Both the position numbers and the translations under genes were made by a program. Below, in pieces: positions 45,986-54,166 of a stretch of DNA of 64,000 bases. The DNA is from Streptomyces flavofungini (lineage in GTDB: Bacteria > Actinomycetota > Actinomycetes > Streptomycetales > Streptomycetaceae), in assembly GCF_030388665.1 (NCBI RefSeq), contig NZ_CP128846.1:4848501-4912500 (forward strand). Direction: 5' to 3'. Position 1 is the stretch's first letter. Each line of letters starts with the position of its first letter. The notes beneath the pieces are model-generated. The model saw nothing but the letters and a program-made list of their open reading frames with translations. It was not told the DNA's origin and made no database searches.

Positions 45986-46962
45986 GCCGTCCCGCTCGTC
46001 ACGCCCGCCTCGGCTGTCATGTCCGCCCCACTGGACCCGTCCGCCCCGCTCGCCTCCGCCGCCGCGTCCCGCAGCGCCCCCAGGAACGCCCGCAGCACCG
46101 GCCCCCGCGGCGCCGTCGCCCGTACCGCCGCCCAGATCGACCGCACCGGCTCCGGATCGCGGACCTCGCGTACGACCCACGCGGGACGGCCCCCGTCCGT
46201 GCCCGGCGCCGTGACCAGGCCCATCTCCGGCACCAGGGCGACGCCCACCCCGGCGGCCACGAACCCCTGCGCGGTGGCGTAGTCCCCGCTCTCCACCACG
46301 AAGTCCGGGGTGAACCCGGCCGACCCGCACGCGTCGAGGACCGCGTCCAGGCAGGGGCCCGGCAACTCGCTGCCGACGAAGGGCTCTTCGGCGAGGTCGC
46401 TGAGCCGCAGCTCCGGGCGGGCGGCGAGGGGGTGGGCCGGGGGAAGGACGGCGCGGTAGCGGTCGTCCAGGAGGTGGACGAAGCGGATGCCGTCGACCGG
46501 GGGCGCGTCGTGGCGCCGGACCACGAGGGCCACGTCCGTGCGGCCCGCCTTCACCTCGGGCAGCGGGTCGTCCGGGTCGGTGAGGCGCAACTCGGCCCGC
46601 ACGCCGGGGTGTTCGCGGCGCAGCCGGGCCAGGGCGGGCGCGGCGACGCGGGCGCCCGCGGTGGCGAAGTACCGTACCGAGATCCGGCCCGTGCGGCCTG
46701 CCCGCAGGTCGGCGAGGGCTGTCTCCGCGCGGGCGACGTGCAGGCCGATGGAGGTCGCGCAGTCGGCCAGGAGCAGCCCGGCGTCCGTGGGCCGCACCCC
46801 GCGTCCGGTGCGCTCCAGGAGCGGGGTGCCCGCCTCCTTCTCCAGGGCCGCCATCTGCTGGCTGACCGCGGACGGGGTGTAGCCGAGGTGCCGGGCCGCC
46901 GCGGTGACCGAGCCGCTGGTGACGACCGCCCGCAGGATCTGCATGCGCCGCATGTCGAGCAT
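45982..46962 (-). CDS. LysR-family regulator
   Basis: 326 residues, ATG 46962 (ATG 46953 possible). Winged helix MQILRAVVTSGSVTAAARHLGYTPSAVSQQMAALEKEAGTPLLERTGRGVRPTDAG, then a periplasmic-binding-like effector domain (about 90-300: AVLPPAHPLAARPELRLSDLAEEPFVGSELPG). Divergent from the EamA transporter, 93 nt apart, so it probably controls that gene in response to a small molecule. The C-terminal tail is Gly/Ser/Ala-rich. Confidence 0.92.
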   Translation of the reverse strand: MLDMRRMQILRAVVTSGSVTAAARHLGYTPSAVSQQMAALEKEAGTPLLERTGRGVRPTDAGLLLADCATSIGLHVARAETALADLRAGRTGRISVRYFATAGARVAAPALARLRREHPGVRAELRLTDPDDPLPEVKAGRTDVALVVRRHDAPPVDGIRFVHLLDDRYRAVLPPAHPLAARPELRLSDLAEEPFVGSELPGPCLDAVLDACGSAGFTPDFVVESGDYATAQGFVAAGVGVALVPEMGLVTAPGTDGGRPAWVVREVRDPEPVRSIWAAVRATAPRGPVLRAFLGALRDAAAEASGADGSSGADMTAEAGVTSGTA

Positions 46963-47055
46963 GCCGCCAGCGTACGCCCCGAATACAGCACAGCTTAAAT
47001 CTGCCTTCGAATCTTTTCGCTTGTCTTACGAATGGGGCCGGGGCACCGTCGAGGC

Positions 47056-48057
47056 ATGCGCATCGCCGTCCTCGCCCTGCTGTGGGGCTCGAGTTTCCTG
47101 TGGATCAAGCTGGCCCTGGAGGGCGGCATCGCGCCGCTGCACGTGACGATCGTGCGCTGCGCGCTCGGTGCCGCGGTGCTCCTGGTCCTGGCCCGCTCGG
47201 CCCGCCAGCGCCTGCCGCGCGCCCGCCGGATCTGGGGCCATCTGCTGGTGGCGGCCCTGTTCTGCAACGCGCTGCCGTTCCTGTTGTTCAGCATCGGCGA
47301 ACAGACGGTCGACTCCGGCGTCGCGGGCGTCATGAACGCCACGACCCCCCTGTGGTCCCTGGGACTCGGGCTGCTCCTCGGCACCGAGCGGGGGCTCGGC
47401 CCGAAGCGGCTCGCCGGTCTCCTGCTCGGCTTCGGCGGCACCCTGCTGATCTTCGCGCCCTGGCAGCAGTCGGGGCTCGCGACCTGGGGCGCCCTCGCGC
47501 TCCTCGCCGCCGCCGTCAGCTACGCCGTCGCCTTCGCGTACATGGCCCGCCACCTCATCGGCCACGGCACCCCGCCCCTGGCCCTCTCCGCCGCCCAACT
47601 CCTCGCCGCCACCGGCCTGACCACGCTCGGCCTGCCCGCGAGCCCGCACACGGAGTCGGCGCCGACCCTCACCGGCGTCCTCGCCCTCGTCGCCCTCGGC
47701 GTCCTCGGCACCGGCCTCACCTTCCACCTCAACTCCCGCCTCATCGCCGACGAGGGGCCGACCGCGGCGGCCACGGTCGGCTATCTGCTCCCGGTCGTCT
47801 CGGTCGGCCTCGGCGCGCTGGTCCTGGGGGAGGAGGTCGGCGTACGGGTGCTGGCCGGGATGGCGGTGGTGCTCGTGGGGGTGGGGCTGACCCGGGTGGC
47901 GACGGCCCGCACCCGGCCGGAGCCTCACCTGCCGAGCAGCGACCGCACCGCGGCCCGGTCCACACCGGTGAGCGCGCGCACGACCAGCGGCGTGAGCAGC
48001 ACGAGCAGCCAGCCGACGGCGCCGACTCCGGCGACCTGCCAGGGCGACTCGATGTAG
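47056..48057 (+). CDS. EamA/DMT-family transporter
   Basis: 333 residues from ATG 47056 with GAGG; ATG 47032 is rejected because the usual first helix (RIAVLALLWGSSFLWIKLAL) begins at the later start. Ten membrane helices and the DMT repeat GVAGVMNATTPLWSLGLGLLLGTERGLGPKRLAGLLLGFGGTLLIF. Exports metabolites or amino acids. The predicted C-terminal 44 residues beyond TRVATARTRPEP run into the 3' end of the convergent Sensor gene (antisense to its codons), so the natural stop may have been lost. Regulated by the divergent LysR is likely. Confidence 0.88.
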   Translation: MRIAVLALLWGSSFLWIKLALEGGIAPLHVTIVRCALGAAVLLVLARSARQRLPRARRIWGHLLVAALFCNALPFLLFSIGEQTVDSGVAGVMNATTPLWSLGLGLLLGTERGLGPKRLAGLLLGFGGTLLIFAPWQQSGLATWGALALLAAAVSYAVAFAYMARHLIGHGTPPLALSAAQLLAATGLTTLGLPASPHTESAPTLTGVLALVALGVLGTGLTFHLNSRLIADEGPTAAATVGYLLPVVSVGLGALVLGEEVGVRVLAGMAVVLVGVGLTRVATARTRPEPHLPSSDRTAARSTPVSARTTSGVSSTSSQPTAPTPATCQGDSM

Positions 48058-48698
48058 TACGCGTGGTGCTCGCCGCCGGACGTGTAGTCGAAGAGGCGGT
48101 ACCCCGGCCAGTCGGTGTAGCGCGCGAACACCCACGAGTACGCGGGGAACAGCGCGACCGCCCAGCCGGTCACCCACAGCGTCAGCGCCACCACGAAACT
48201 CGTCACCCGCCACGGGAACATGACGATCTGGAACACCAGCGCCCGCCACCCGGCCCCGTCCCCGATCCGGGCCAGCGCCCGCGCCCAGACCCCGCCGTCC
48301 CCCGCCCGCACGGCCGCGGGCCCGGCCACCTCGACGCCGAGTCGCACCCGCGCCCGCCGCCGCTCGACCGCGCCGAGACCGCGCGCCCCGGCCAGCATCA
48401 CCGCGAACACGGGCAGCCCGAGCAGCGTGACGGCGAGCCCCGCGCCCAGTGAGAACAGCGTGACGGCGAAGACGAAACCGGCGACGGCGATCGGCAGCGA
48501 GACGAGCGTGTACCCGAACTCGCGGAAGGTGACGGCGGCGAAGGGGGCGCGCCAGAAGGAGGGGCGCGGGGAGGCGGGGCCCGGGGACTCGTGACGCGCG
48601 GAGGGAACGGGCTCCTGGACCGGGGCCGTGGAGGGCGTCGGGGTCGGGGCGGGGGTGTGGGTGTGGGTGTGGGTGTGGGGGAGGGTGCCGATGGTCAT
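47925..48698 (-). CDS. Stand-alone Sensor-domain membrane protein
   Basis: 257 residues from ATG 48698 with GAGG. The N terminus has a His/Thr/Pro run (HTHTHTHTPAPTPTP) from a GTGTGG-type microsatellite. Then four membrane helices of the PF13796-like Sensor domain: FREFGYTLVSLPIAVAGFVFAVTLFSLGAGLAVTLLGLP, LVFQIVMFPWRVTSFVVALTLWVTGWAVALFPAYSW, GEHHAYYIESPWQVAGVGAVGWLLVLLTPLVVRAL. That domain usually sits N-terminal to histidine kinases; here no kinase follows. Convergent with the EamA gene, overlapping it by 133 nt. Confidence 0.82.
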   Translation of the reverse strand: MTIGTLPHTHTHTHTPAPTPTPSTAPVQEPVPSARHESPGPASPRPSFWRAPFAAVTFREFGYTLVSLPIAVAGFVFAVTLFSLGAGLAVTLLGLPVFAVMLAGARGLGAVERRRARVRLGVEVAGPAAVRAGDGGVWARALARIGDGAGWRALVFQIVMFPWRVTSFVVALTLWVTGWAVALFPAYSWVFARYTDWPGYRLFDYTSGGEHHAYYIESPWQVAGVGAVGWLLVLLTPLVVRALTGVDRAAVRSLLGR

Positions 48699-48905
48699 CA
48701 GGGGCCTCGTATTCGTCTGTTCGCCCGGCAGGGGACGTACCGTGCTGACATCCCCGACTCTGCTGCGTGGACGGGCGCGAGGGCATAGGGGGAGACGGTG
48801 TCCGGGGGTGTACCCAGCACCCCTCTTCGCCCCGCCCGCGGGACGGCGGGCCGCGGGCACCACCGGGCGTCGCGGCCGAAAAGCAGCGAAGGGCCCTTCC
48901 GAAGT

Positions 48906-48961
48906 CCGGAACTCCGGAACTCCGGAACTCCGGAAGCCCGGAACTCCGGAAGCCCGGAACT
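48906..48961. repeat. 8-nt tandem repeat, seven units
   Basis: CGGAACTC x3, CGGAAGCC, CGGAACTC, CGGAAGCC, CGGAACTC, each exactly 8 nt. It lies in the 483-nt gap (48699-49181) between the Sensor gene and the ECF sigma gene; I see nothing coding there and no clear terminator. Confidence 0.85.
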
Positions 48962-49181
48962 CCTGGAGACCGCGGGCTTCATCAACGACCACTGAGCATC
49001 GGCGTGCGGCGGCCCGTGCCCACCGTGCCCCGGCCGCCGGCCGGCTGACCTCTCGCACATGACGAAGGCTCCGACCACGGCGTCGTCGAAGGGGGCTGAG
49101 GGAACCGCTTCGGCGCGAGGGGCGAAGGACAGGTGAAAGCCCAAGTATTCGAGCATCGTCCCTTGGACGAGAGGAGCCCCG

Positions 49182-49814
49182 ATGACCGTCGTACCAGGCG
49201 TCGGCATCGGCACCCCGCGTGCCGACGCCGAGAGCGACGCCTCAGTGATCGCGCGGTCCTGGGACGAGCCCGAGGCGTTCGCCGTGCTCTTCGACCGGCA
49301 CGCCGACGCCGTGCACCGCTATGCGGCCCGCCGCCTCGGCGGCGAGGTCGCCGACGACCTCGTGGCGGAGACCTTCACCACCGCGTTCCAGCGGCGACAT
49401 CGCTACGACCCGGACCGTGGCGCGGGCACCGACGCCCGGCCCTGGCTGTTCGGCATAGCGACCAACCTGGTCGGCAGGCACCGGCGGGCCGAGGCCCGCC
49501 GGTTCAAGGCCATGGCCCGGGTCCCGGCCCCCGCCGACCACGACGAGCCGCTGGCCGACCGGGCCGCGGACCGGGTGGTGGCGCGGGCCGTACGCCGTGA
49601 GCTGGCGGCGGCGCTGGCCGCGCTGCCCGCTCGGCACCGGGACGTGCTCCTGCTGGTGGCGTGGGGGGATCTCAGCTACGGGGAGGCGGCCCAGGCCCTT
49701 GGTATCCCCGTGGGCACGGTCAGATCTCGGCTGCACCGGGCTCGCAGCAAGCTGAGCGAAGCACTGGGCGGATCCAATCCGACGGCACTGCGAGAGGTAT
49801 CCGACCATGAATGA
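49182..49814 (+). CDS. ECF-type RNA polymerase sigma factor
   Basis: 210 residues, GAGAGGAG before ATG 49182. Sigma region 2 (EAFAVLFDRHADAVHRYAARRLGGEVADDLVAETFTTAFQRRHRYDP ... WLFGIATNLVGRHRRAE) and region 4 helix-turn-helix (LPARHRDVLLLVAWGDLSYGEAAQALGIPVGTVRSRLHRARSKL). Its stop overlaps the CU044_5270 gene start, and that protein is the probable partner controlling it. Targets unknown. Confidence 0.92.
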   Translation: MTVVPGVGIGTPRADAESDASVIARSWDEPEAFAVLFDRHADAVHRYAARRLGGEVADDLVAETFTTAFQRRHRYDPDRGAGTDARPWLFGIATNLVGRHRRAEARRFKAMARVPAPADHDEPLADRAADRVVARAVRRELAAALAALPARHRDVLLLVAWGDLSYGEAAQALGIPVGTVRSRLHRARSKLSEALGGSNPTALREVSDHE

Positions 49815-50784
49815 CGAACTCGAACTCCTGAGGGAGTGGGACGCGGACGCGACCCCCCTCACCGGTCCGGCCCGGGACCGGGCCCGGCACCAGCTGCTCA
49901 ACGCGATGGCCCACGCGGACCGGCGTACCGCCCCCGGCCCCGGTCGCCGCCACGCACTGCGCCTCGTGGCGGCCGCGGCGGTCGCCACGGCGGTCACGGG
50001 GACGGCGGTGCTGATCGGCACGGACGGCTCCGGCGAGGGCGGCGCACCGGGCACGAGCACCCCGAGGGTGAAGATCGCCGCCGCGACGGTGCTGAACGGG
50101 GCGGCGGCGTGGGAGCGCAAGCGGGAGAAGGAGCCGGTGGCGCCGCGCGACGACCAGTTCATCTACTCGAAGCGGATCATCAAGGAGACGGAGCAGAAGA
50201 CCGGAAAGGTCAAGACCTACACCGACGAGATGTGGGACTCCGTGGACGTCTCCAAGCCCTCCTTGTCCATGGAGCTGGGCCGCGAGATGTGGGAGGAGCC
50301 CGCGGGGAAGGGCGGCGGGGTGTGGCCGCCCCGGAAGTGGAGCGAGCTGAAGAAGCTGCCCAAGGACCCGGAGAAGCTCATCTGGACCATCGTCTCCTCC
50401 GGCTCCCGCGACGGGTCCGACAACCGGCCGGTCAGCGACCTCGACAAGCTCAATCGGTACGAGGCCTACTGGCTGCTCGGCGAGCTCCTGAAGAACCCGG
50501 TCCTGCCCCAGGGACTGCGCCCCGCGGCATACGAGGCGCTGGCCCTCGTGCCCGGCGTCAGGACGATCCCGGGAGTGCAGGACTCCGCCGGGCGGACCGG
50601 GGTGGGGATCGCCCATACCGGGCGTGGCTCCTACAAGAGCAAGTACCTGATCTTCGACCCGGCGTCGTATGAGTTCCTGGGCTTCCGCGACGAGCGGGTC
50701 TCGGCTGACGGGAAGAAGAAGTACGGCCAGCTGTCGCACGTGGTGGCCTGGGGGATCGTCGACCGGGTGAGGCAGCGCCCGTAG
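49807..50784 (+). CDS. CU044_5270-family membrane protein
   Basis: 325 residues from ATG 49807, overlapping the sigma gene by 8 nt. Short cytoplasmic N terminus (about 1-48), one membrane helix (about 50-70, LRLVAAAAVATAVTGTAVLI), then a long extracytoplasmic domain with KTGKVKTYTDEMWDSVDVSKPSL and the actinobacterial family core LLGELLKNPVLPQGLRPAAYEALALVPGV. The pairing with an ECF sigma factor is typical, suggesting anti-sigma or sensor function, though the family has no proven role. Confidence 0.88.
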   Translation: MNDELELLREWDADATPLTGPARDRARHQLLNAMAHADRRTAPGPGRRHALRLVAAAAVATAVTGTAVLIGTDGSGEGGAPGTSTPRVKIAAATVLNGAAAWERKREKEPVAPRDDQFIYSKRIIKETEQKTGKVKTYTDEMWDSVDVSKPSLSMELGREMWEEPAGKGGGVWPPRKWSELKKLPKDPEKLIWTIVSSGSRDGSDNRPVSDLDKLNRYEAYWLLGELLKNPVLPQGLRPAAYEALALVPGVRTIPGVQDSAGRTGVGIAHTGRGSYKSKYLIFDPASYEFLGFRDERVSADGKKKYGQLSHVVAWGIVDRVRQRP

Positions 50785-50883
50785 TCCGCTGTCCCTCAGG
50801 CCAGGACCCGCGGGGCCGCCGGAACCGGCAGCCGGCCGTCGGCGGCCCCACACGTCGAAGGGCCCACACGTCGAAGGGCCCAC

Positions 50884-50921
50884 GTCGAAGGGCCCCACCG
50901 CGAACGGTGGGGCCCTTCGAC
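50884..50921. terminator. 17-bp perfect hairpin after the CU044_5270 gene
   Basis: GTCGAAGGGCCCCACCG and CGGTGGGGCCCTTCGAC with a 4-nt loop. It is preceded by two near-copies of CCACACGTCGAAGGGC (50848-50879). It is duplicated almost exactly at 54110-54147 behind the intact tRNA-Ser. Confidence 0.85.
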
Positions 50922-50963
50922 ATCGTGCCCGGTGAGGCACTGGCGGAGGATACGAGATTCGAA
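50884..50963. repeat. Left att copy: tRNA-Ser(GGA) 3' end plus terminator
   Basis: The 80 nt here equal 54110-54189 apart from two loop bases: the terminator, a spacer ACATCGTGCCCGGTGAGGCAC, then TGGCGGAGGAT and half the T arm up to ATTCGAA. It is a direct repeat spaced 3226 nt from the intact locus and marks the left edge of the cargo island. Confidence 0.9.
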
Positions 50964-50997
50964 GGTGAACGCAACCGGAACCGCGACCGCGCACCGG

Positions 50998-51420
50998 TTA
51001 CTTGCCCGGTTCGGGCCCGTACCACTGCAGTGCCTGACCGGTGACGGCGGCGATGCAGTCGAAGTCGCGGTCGCGGTGCAGCAGAGTCAGTCCCTGAAGC
51101 TCTGCGGTGGCCGCCACGATGAGGTCAACGGCTCCGGCGCTACGGTGCTGCCCGCGCTTGGTGAGTACCTCCTGGACCTGCCATGCGCGGTCGTGGGCTC
51201 GGTCGTCAACGGGCACCCAGCCGAAAAGCAGCCGTATGTCCTCGATGCCCTTCGCCCGATCCGCGGCGGATCGGGCGCTGTAGCAGAATTCGAGCTCCGT
51301 GATGGGGCAGGTTGCGATCAGCCCAGCTGCTGCGGCCTGGTCCCAGCCGTATTGCTCGGCGTCAGCGCGCATGAACCTTGCGAGCGCGCTGGTGTCGATC
51401 AGGAACTGTGCCGCGTTCAC
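50998..51420 (-). CDS. vapC: VapC-type PIN-domain toxin ribonuclease
   Basis: 140 residues from GTG 51420, overlapping the antitoxin gene by 4 nt. PIN-domain acidic residues: D9 in LIDTSALAR, E42 in ITELEFCYSAR, D99 in AVDLIVAATAELQGLTLLHRDRDFD, with D117/D119 nearby. VapC proteins cut specific RNAs, often tRNA or rRNA, when not bound by VapB. The C-terminal end QALQWYGPEPGK is typical. Inside the tRNA-Ser island, where it can stabilise the element. Confidence 0.93.
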   Translation of the reverse strand: MNAAQFLIDTSALARFMRADAEQYGWDQAAAAGLIATCPITELEFCYSARSAADRAKGIEDIRLLFGWVPVDDRAHDRAWQVQEVLTKRGQHRSAGAVDLIVAATAELQGLTLLHRDRDFDCIAAVTGQALQWYGPEPGK

Positions 51421-51632
51421 CTGCGGTAGTTCCGCTTGTCCTCGAAGAGATCCAGGTCGAAGGCACCTTCGTCGGCCGTTGTCCGCAGCCGCGCCAGCGC
51501 GAGCGCGCGCCGCCGGTTCTCCAGAACCTCGCGCAGGGCGGTGTTGACGGTTTCCTTCTTGGTGCTGGTGCCCAGAGCCTTGGCCACGTCGGCGACCAGG
51601 CCGTCGTCGAGATCGATCACGGTCCGGGTCAT
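51417..51632 (-). CDS. vapB: VapB-type antitoxin
   Basis: 71 residues, GGAGGTG before ATG 51632. Ribbon-helix-helix N terminus (MTRTVIDLDDGLVADVAKALGTSTKKETVNTALREVLENR) and a toxin-wrapping C-terminal tail ending LFEDKRNYRR. It neutralises and co-represses with VapC. Upstream, an AGATA/TATCT inverted pair (51647-51675) overlaps a likely promoter and may be the operator. Confidence 0.9.
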   Translation of the reverse strand: MTRTVIDLDDGLVADVAKALGTSTKKETVNTALREVLENRRRALALARLRTTADEGAFDLDLFEDKRNYRR

Positions 51633-51713
51633 CGACGCACCTCCATAGATACCTAATGTGCCACTGAGTATATCTCGCGAGGTGTCGTACGTGTGAGTTG
51701 CAGAGAGTGGCGC

Positions 51714-53102
51714 CTACGGCGAGCCCTCGTCCGGTCGGCCATCGGGCAGCATGCGGATCTCGTCGCCCAACTCGGGGGCGGATATCTCATGACCCCGGGC
51801 GAAGCTCTTGAACACTGCCGCCCCAGTGCTTCGATCGACCGAGGAGGCGTAGCAGATCTCCATCTGCTTGCATTGATCGCACAGAAGGCTGGCCACGAGG
51901 GGCGCCAGGGTGAGTGGACCCGCTGGACTCAGCACGTAGAACGTGTCGTTGGCGACAGGCTCAGCCCATGTGAAGGACTGGCACTCGAAATCGGGGTGGT
52001 CGCCCGTTACGCACTGCATGACTACTTCAAAGGCTCGCGGTCTCGGCCGATAACTACACGAAATCGTGAGAAGCCACCGAGTGCCGCTGAGGAATTCGGC
52101 CTTTCGCAGGGCCCGTTCGAGATGCGGTCTGAACTCGGCCACGCGCAGAGCGGATTCCTGCGGGCTCCGGGGCTTGTCGCCGTGCGATGTGCGGTTGCGT
52201 TCGTTCTGCAGGGCCCGGAGATCCGTGAGGATCCCTGGAGCCTGGCCGTCGCCCTGGAGGGCGTTCCGAAGGCCGGGGGTCAGGTCGGGCTGGGTGTCGG
52301 CGATCGGCCCGAGGTGCTGGTCGAGCCAATTCGTCCACGTCCCGAAGGTGGTGCGCTTGAGGAATGCGTTTCGCAGCGCGGTCAGCCCCTGCCGCGCTCG
52401 ATCTCGCTGATCACTGTCACCGGCGACACGGCCATCAACCTGCCCTCGAAGCAGCGCTGCCCCGGTGACTGCGAGGGTGATGGCGAGGATCTCGGCAGCC
52501 TCGAGCACTGCCTCGTACTGTTCCTTCGGGGTGTGTGCCCGTTGGAGCGCTCGTACGGCGCGGGCGAGGGGGTGTGGCAAGGATTCCCGGGCGGTCACGG
52601 GTGCTTGTGAGGAGCGCGGAGGATGACGGCCGTCTTCCCGGTGCACACTGCTGATCGGCACAGCCTGCGACGGCTGAGGAGTCGGCACGTGGGTAACCGG
52701 GCGTTGTGGGGCGCGCCCGGAGGGCGGTGTCGGCCCACCGGGCCGAGGCGGCCGTACGGGTGCCGGCCCAGCGGTTTGGGCCGGCACCCGTGGCACCGTG
52801 CTGGGTGGCTCCTCCTGTCGCCGCCTCCGCCATCGGCGGAAGAGCAGTCGCAGCCAAGCCGGGAAGATGCCGAACAGTGCGATGAACACGACGACGGCGA
52901 GGAGGGTGTCCAGCCATGTCGGTAGAGCGCTCGGTTCTTTGCTGCTCGGAATGGAGGCGGCCGCGACAAGCCCCCAGCCGATGGTCATCCAGAACGCCCA
53001 GTCCCGGTACACGGGGTCGTCGAACAGTCCGAGCGCCGCGTTGCGTCGCTTCGGCCGGGCCAAAGGCGTAGGCGACGACGGGACTCTGGCGCCACTGTCC
53101 AT
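51714..53102 (-). CDS. Membrane-anchored protein with HEPN-like RX4H motif
   Basis: 462 residues from ATG 53102. The frame extends to 53435 but there it crosses the att copy, so the upstream part is rejected. Two membrane helices (about 36-52 and 65-88) lie near the N terminus, a Pro-rich disordered stretch spans 98-170, then a helical domain (about 178-335) ends in RALQNERNRTSHGDK, giving R302-x4-H307, the HEPN signature. A beta-rich C-terminal domain follows with a CDQC (408-411) and further Cys. It looks like a membrane-tethered HEPN effector in a defence context, lying 81 nt downstream of nothing but before vapBC. No named family recognised; the HEPN call rests on one motif plus helical context. 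Confidence 0.6.
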   Translation of the reverse strand: MDSGARVPSSPTPLARPKRRNAALGLFDDPVYRDWAFWMTIGWGLVAAASIPSSKEPSALPTWLDTLLAVVVFIALFGIFPAWLRLLFRRWRRRRQEEPPSTVPRVPAQTAGPAPVRPPRPGGPTPPSGRAPQRPVTHVPTPQPSQAVPISSVHREDGRHPPRSSQAPVTARESLPHPLARAVRALQRAHTPKEQYEAVLEAAEILAITLAVTGAALLRGQVDGRVAGDSDQRDRARQGLTALRNAFLKRTTFGTWTNWLDQHLGPIADTQPDLTPGLRNALQGDGQAPGILTDLRALQNERNRTSHGDKPRSPQESALRVAEFRPHLERALRKAEFLSGTRWLLTISCSYRPRPRAFEVVMQCVTGDHPDFECQSFTWAEPVANDTFYVLSPAGPLTLAPLVASLLCDQCKQMEICYASSVDRSTGAAVFKSFARGHEISAPELGDEIRMLPDGRPDEGSP

Positions 53103-53216
53103 AGAGCTATGGTGCCTCCGGTTGTCGTCCGAAAAAAGCGTCGCGTAACGCTCAGTCGATGCTTCGGAAGCCTTGGGCGGCAGGACAGTTCGAGAGCCGG
53201 AGCGGTCTTGCCGGGT

Positions 53217-53271
53217 GCGGAGGATACGAGATTCGAACTCGTGAGGGGGTGCCCCCAACACGCTTTCCAAG
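53217..53271. repeat. Internal att copy: tRNA-Ser(GGA) 3' part
   Basis: 55 nt matching the tRNA-Ser(GGA) 3' portion from anticodon loop to acceptor with one mismatch (G for T in the variable arm), lacking CCA and terminator. It lies in the 319-nt gap 53103-53421 between the membrane HEPN-like gene and the truncated gene; I see nothing else there. Confidence 0.88.
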
Positions 53272-53421
53272 TCTTCGTGCGGCCGTCCGGTGGTGGTCGT
53301 GGGTGTACTGACCTGGGGCTGCGTGCTCAGGGGAGGGGACGCCGGACAGCGCCGGACGGTGGTGAACAAGACCGGGACCGAGACCACGGTTCGGTCTGTG
53401 CCGAGCCCTGGATGAGTCGAA

Positions 53422-53787
53422 TCAGCCCTGTTCACGAGGCGGAGGGAGTAGCTCCGGCCAGGGGCACCACGCTGTTGGGCCGGGCCACCACGCTCCGTCG
53501 AAGGGCGGAACGTTGTCGATCCACAACACGGCGGCCAGCTCCTGCGGTGGCACCCACGCCGCAGCGTGGGTCGTAGGGGCGGGCAACGGTTCGGGGCAGA
53601 GCTGATCGCTTACGTCCTGGTGGAACTGCACGCGCGGCCCGCCCGCCACGAGTGTGTCGAGGAAACCGGCGGACAAGCCCACCCAGGGGTGACAGGCCAG
53701 GGCCACGACGAGCGGTACGGCGCCCGGATATGGCGCGTGGTCGTCCACCTTCTCCCGCACCGCTGCGGCGATCCGGGTCTCGGCCAT
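53422..53787 (-). pseudogene. 5'-truncated gene, C-terminal fragment
   Basis: From ATG 53787 there are 121 codons with good third-position GC: AETRIAAAVREKVDDHAPYP, GAVPLVVALACHPWVGLSAG, FLDTLVAGGPRVQFHQDVSD, then WVPPQELAAVLWIDNVPPFD and a Trp/Pro-rich end. There is no recognised family. The reading frame stays open upstream but without coding character, and the piece sits between the internal tRNA copy and the intact tRNA, so the gene start was probably removed by recombination. It could instead be a short intact gene. Confidence 0.5.
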
Positions 53788-54109
53788 CGGGCCGTGGCAC
53801 GACAGATGCCCCCAGCATGCTCCCGCGCCTCCAGGCGCTGACTTCTCCTGTTCGACTGACAGCCGCGATATGCCCAAGCTGGAGACCGGCACCGGCGGGG
53901 ACCGGCCCGACCGCTCGCGCCGCCGCAAGAGGGGCCTCGACGGCGCGGGACGCCGATGGGGCGCGCCTCGCGCGGCGACCGTTGCGACCCGGTAGGCGCG
54001 ACGTGCGGGGAAGACCTCGCCGACGTCTGAGGCGCGGGGGCGGTGGCGCCGTGTCTCGAGCCGCGCCCGGCGATTGGGGCCGACTGAGACGGAAACCGAG
54101 ACGGAGAAC
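53788..54109. other. Intergenic stretch without a recognisable gene
   Basis: Longer minus-strand frames cross it but their residues are Arg/Pro/Ser-rich with no family sequence. I see no promoter, repeat or RNA here before the tRNA terminator. Confidence 0.5.
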
Positions 54110-54147
54110 GTCGAAGGGCCCCACCGCAAGCGGTGGGGCCCTTCGAC
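54110..54147 (-). terminator. tRNA-Ser(GGA) terminator
   Basis: GTCGAAGGGCCCCACCGC and GCGGTGGGGCCCTTCGAC form an 18-bp stem with an AA loop, 19 nt past the tRNA 3' end on the minus strand. Near-identical to 50884-50921. Confidence 0.9.
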
Positions 54148-54166
54148 ATCGTGCCCGGTGAGGCAC

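Noticed and set aside
53103..53435. N-terminal extension of the membrane HEPN-like protein
   Set aside because: It translates the tRNA-Ser fragment at 53217-53271, which is an att copy and not protein code.
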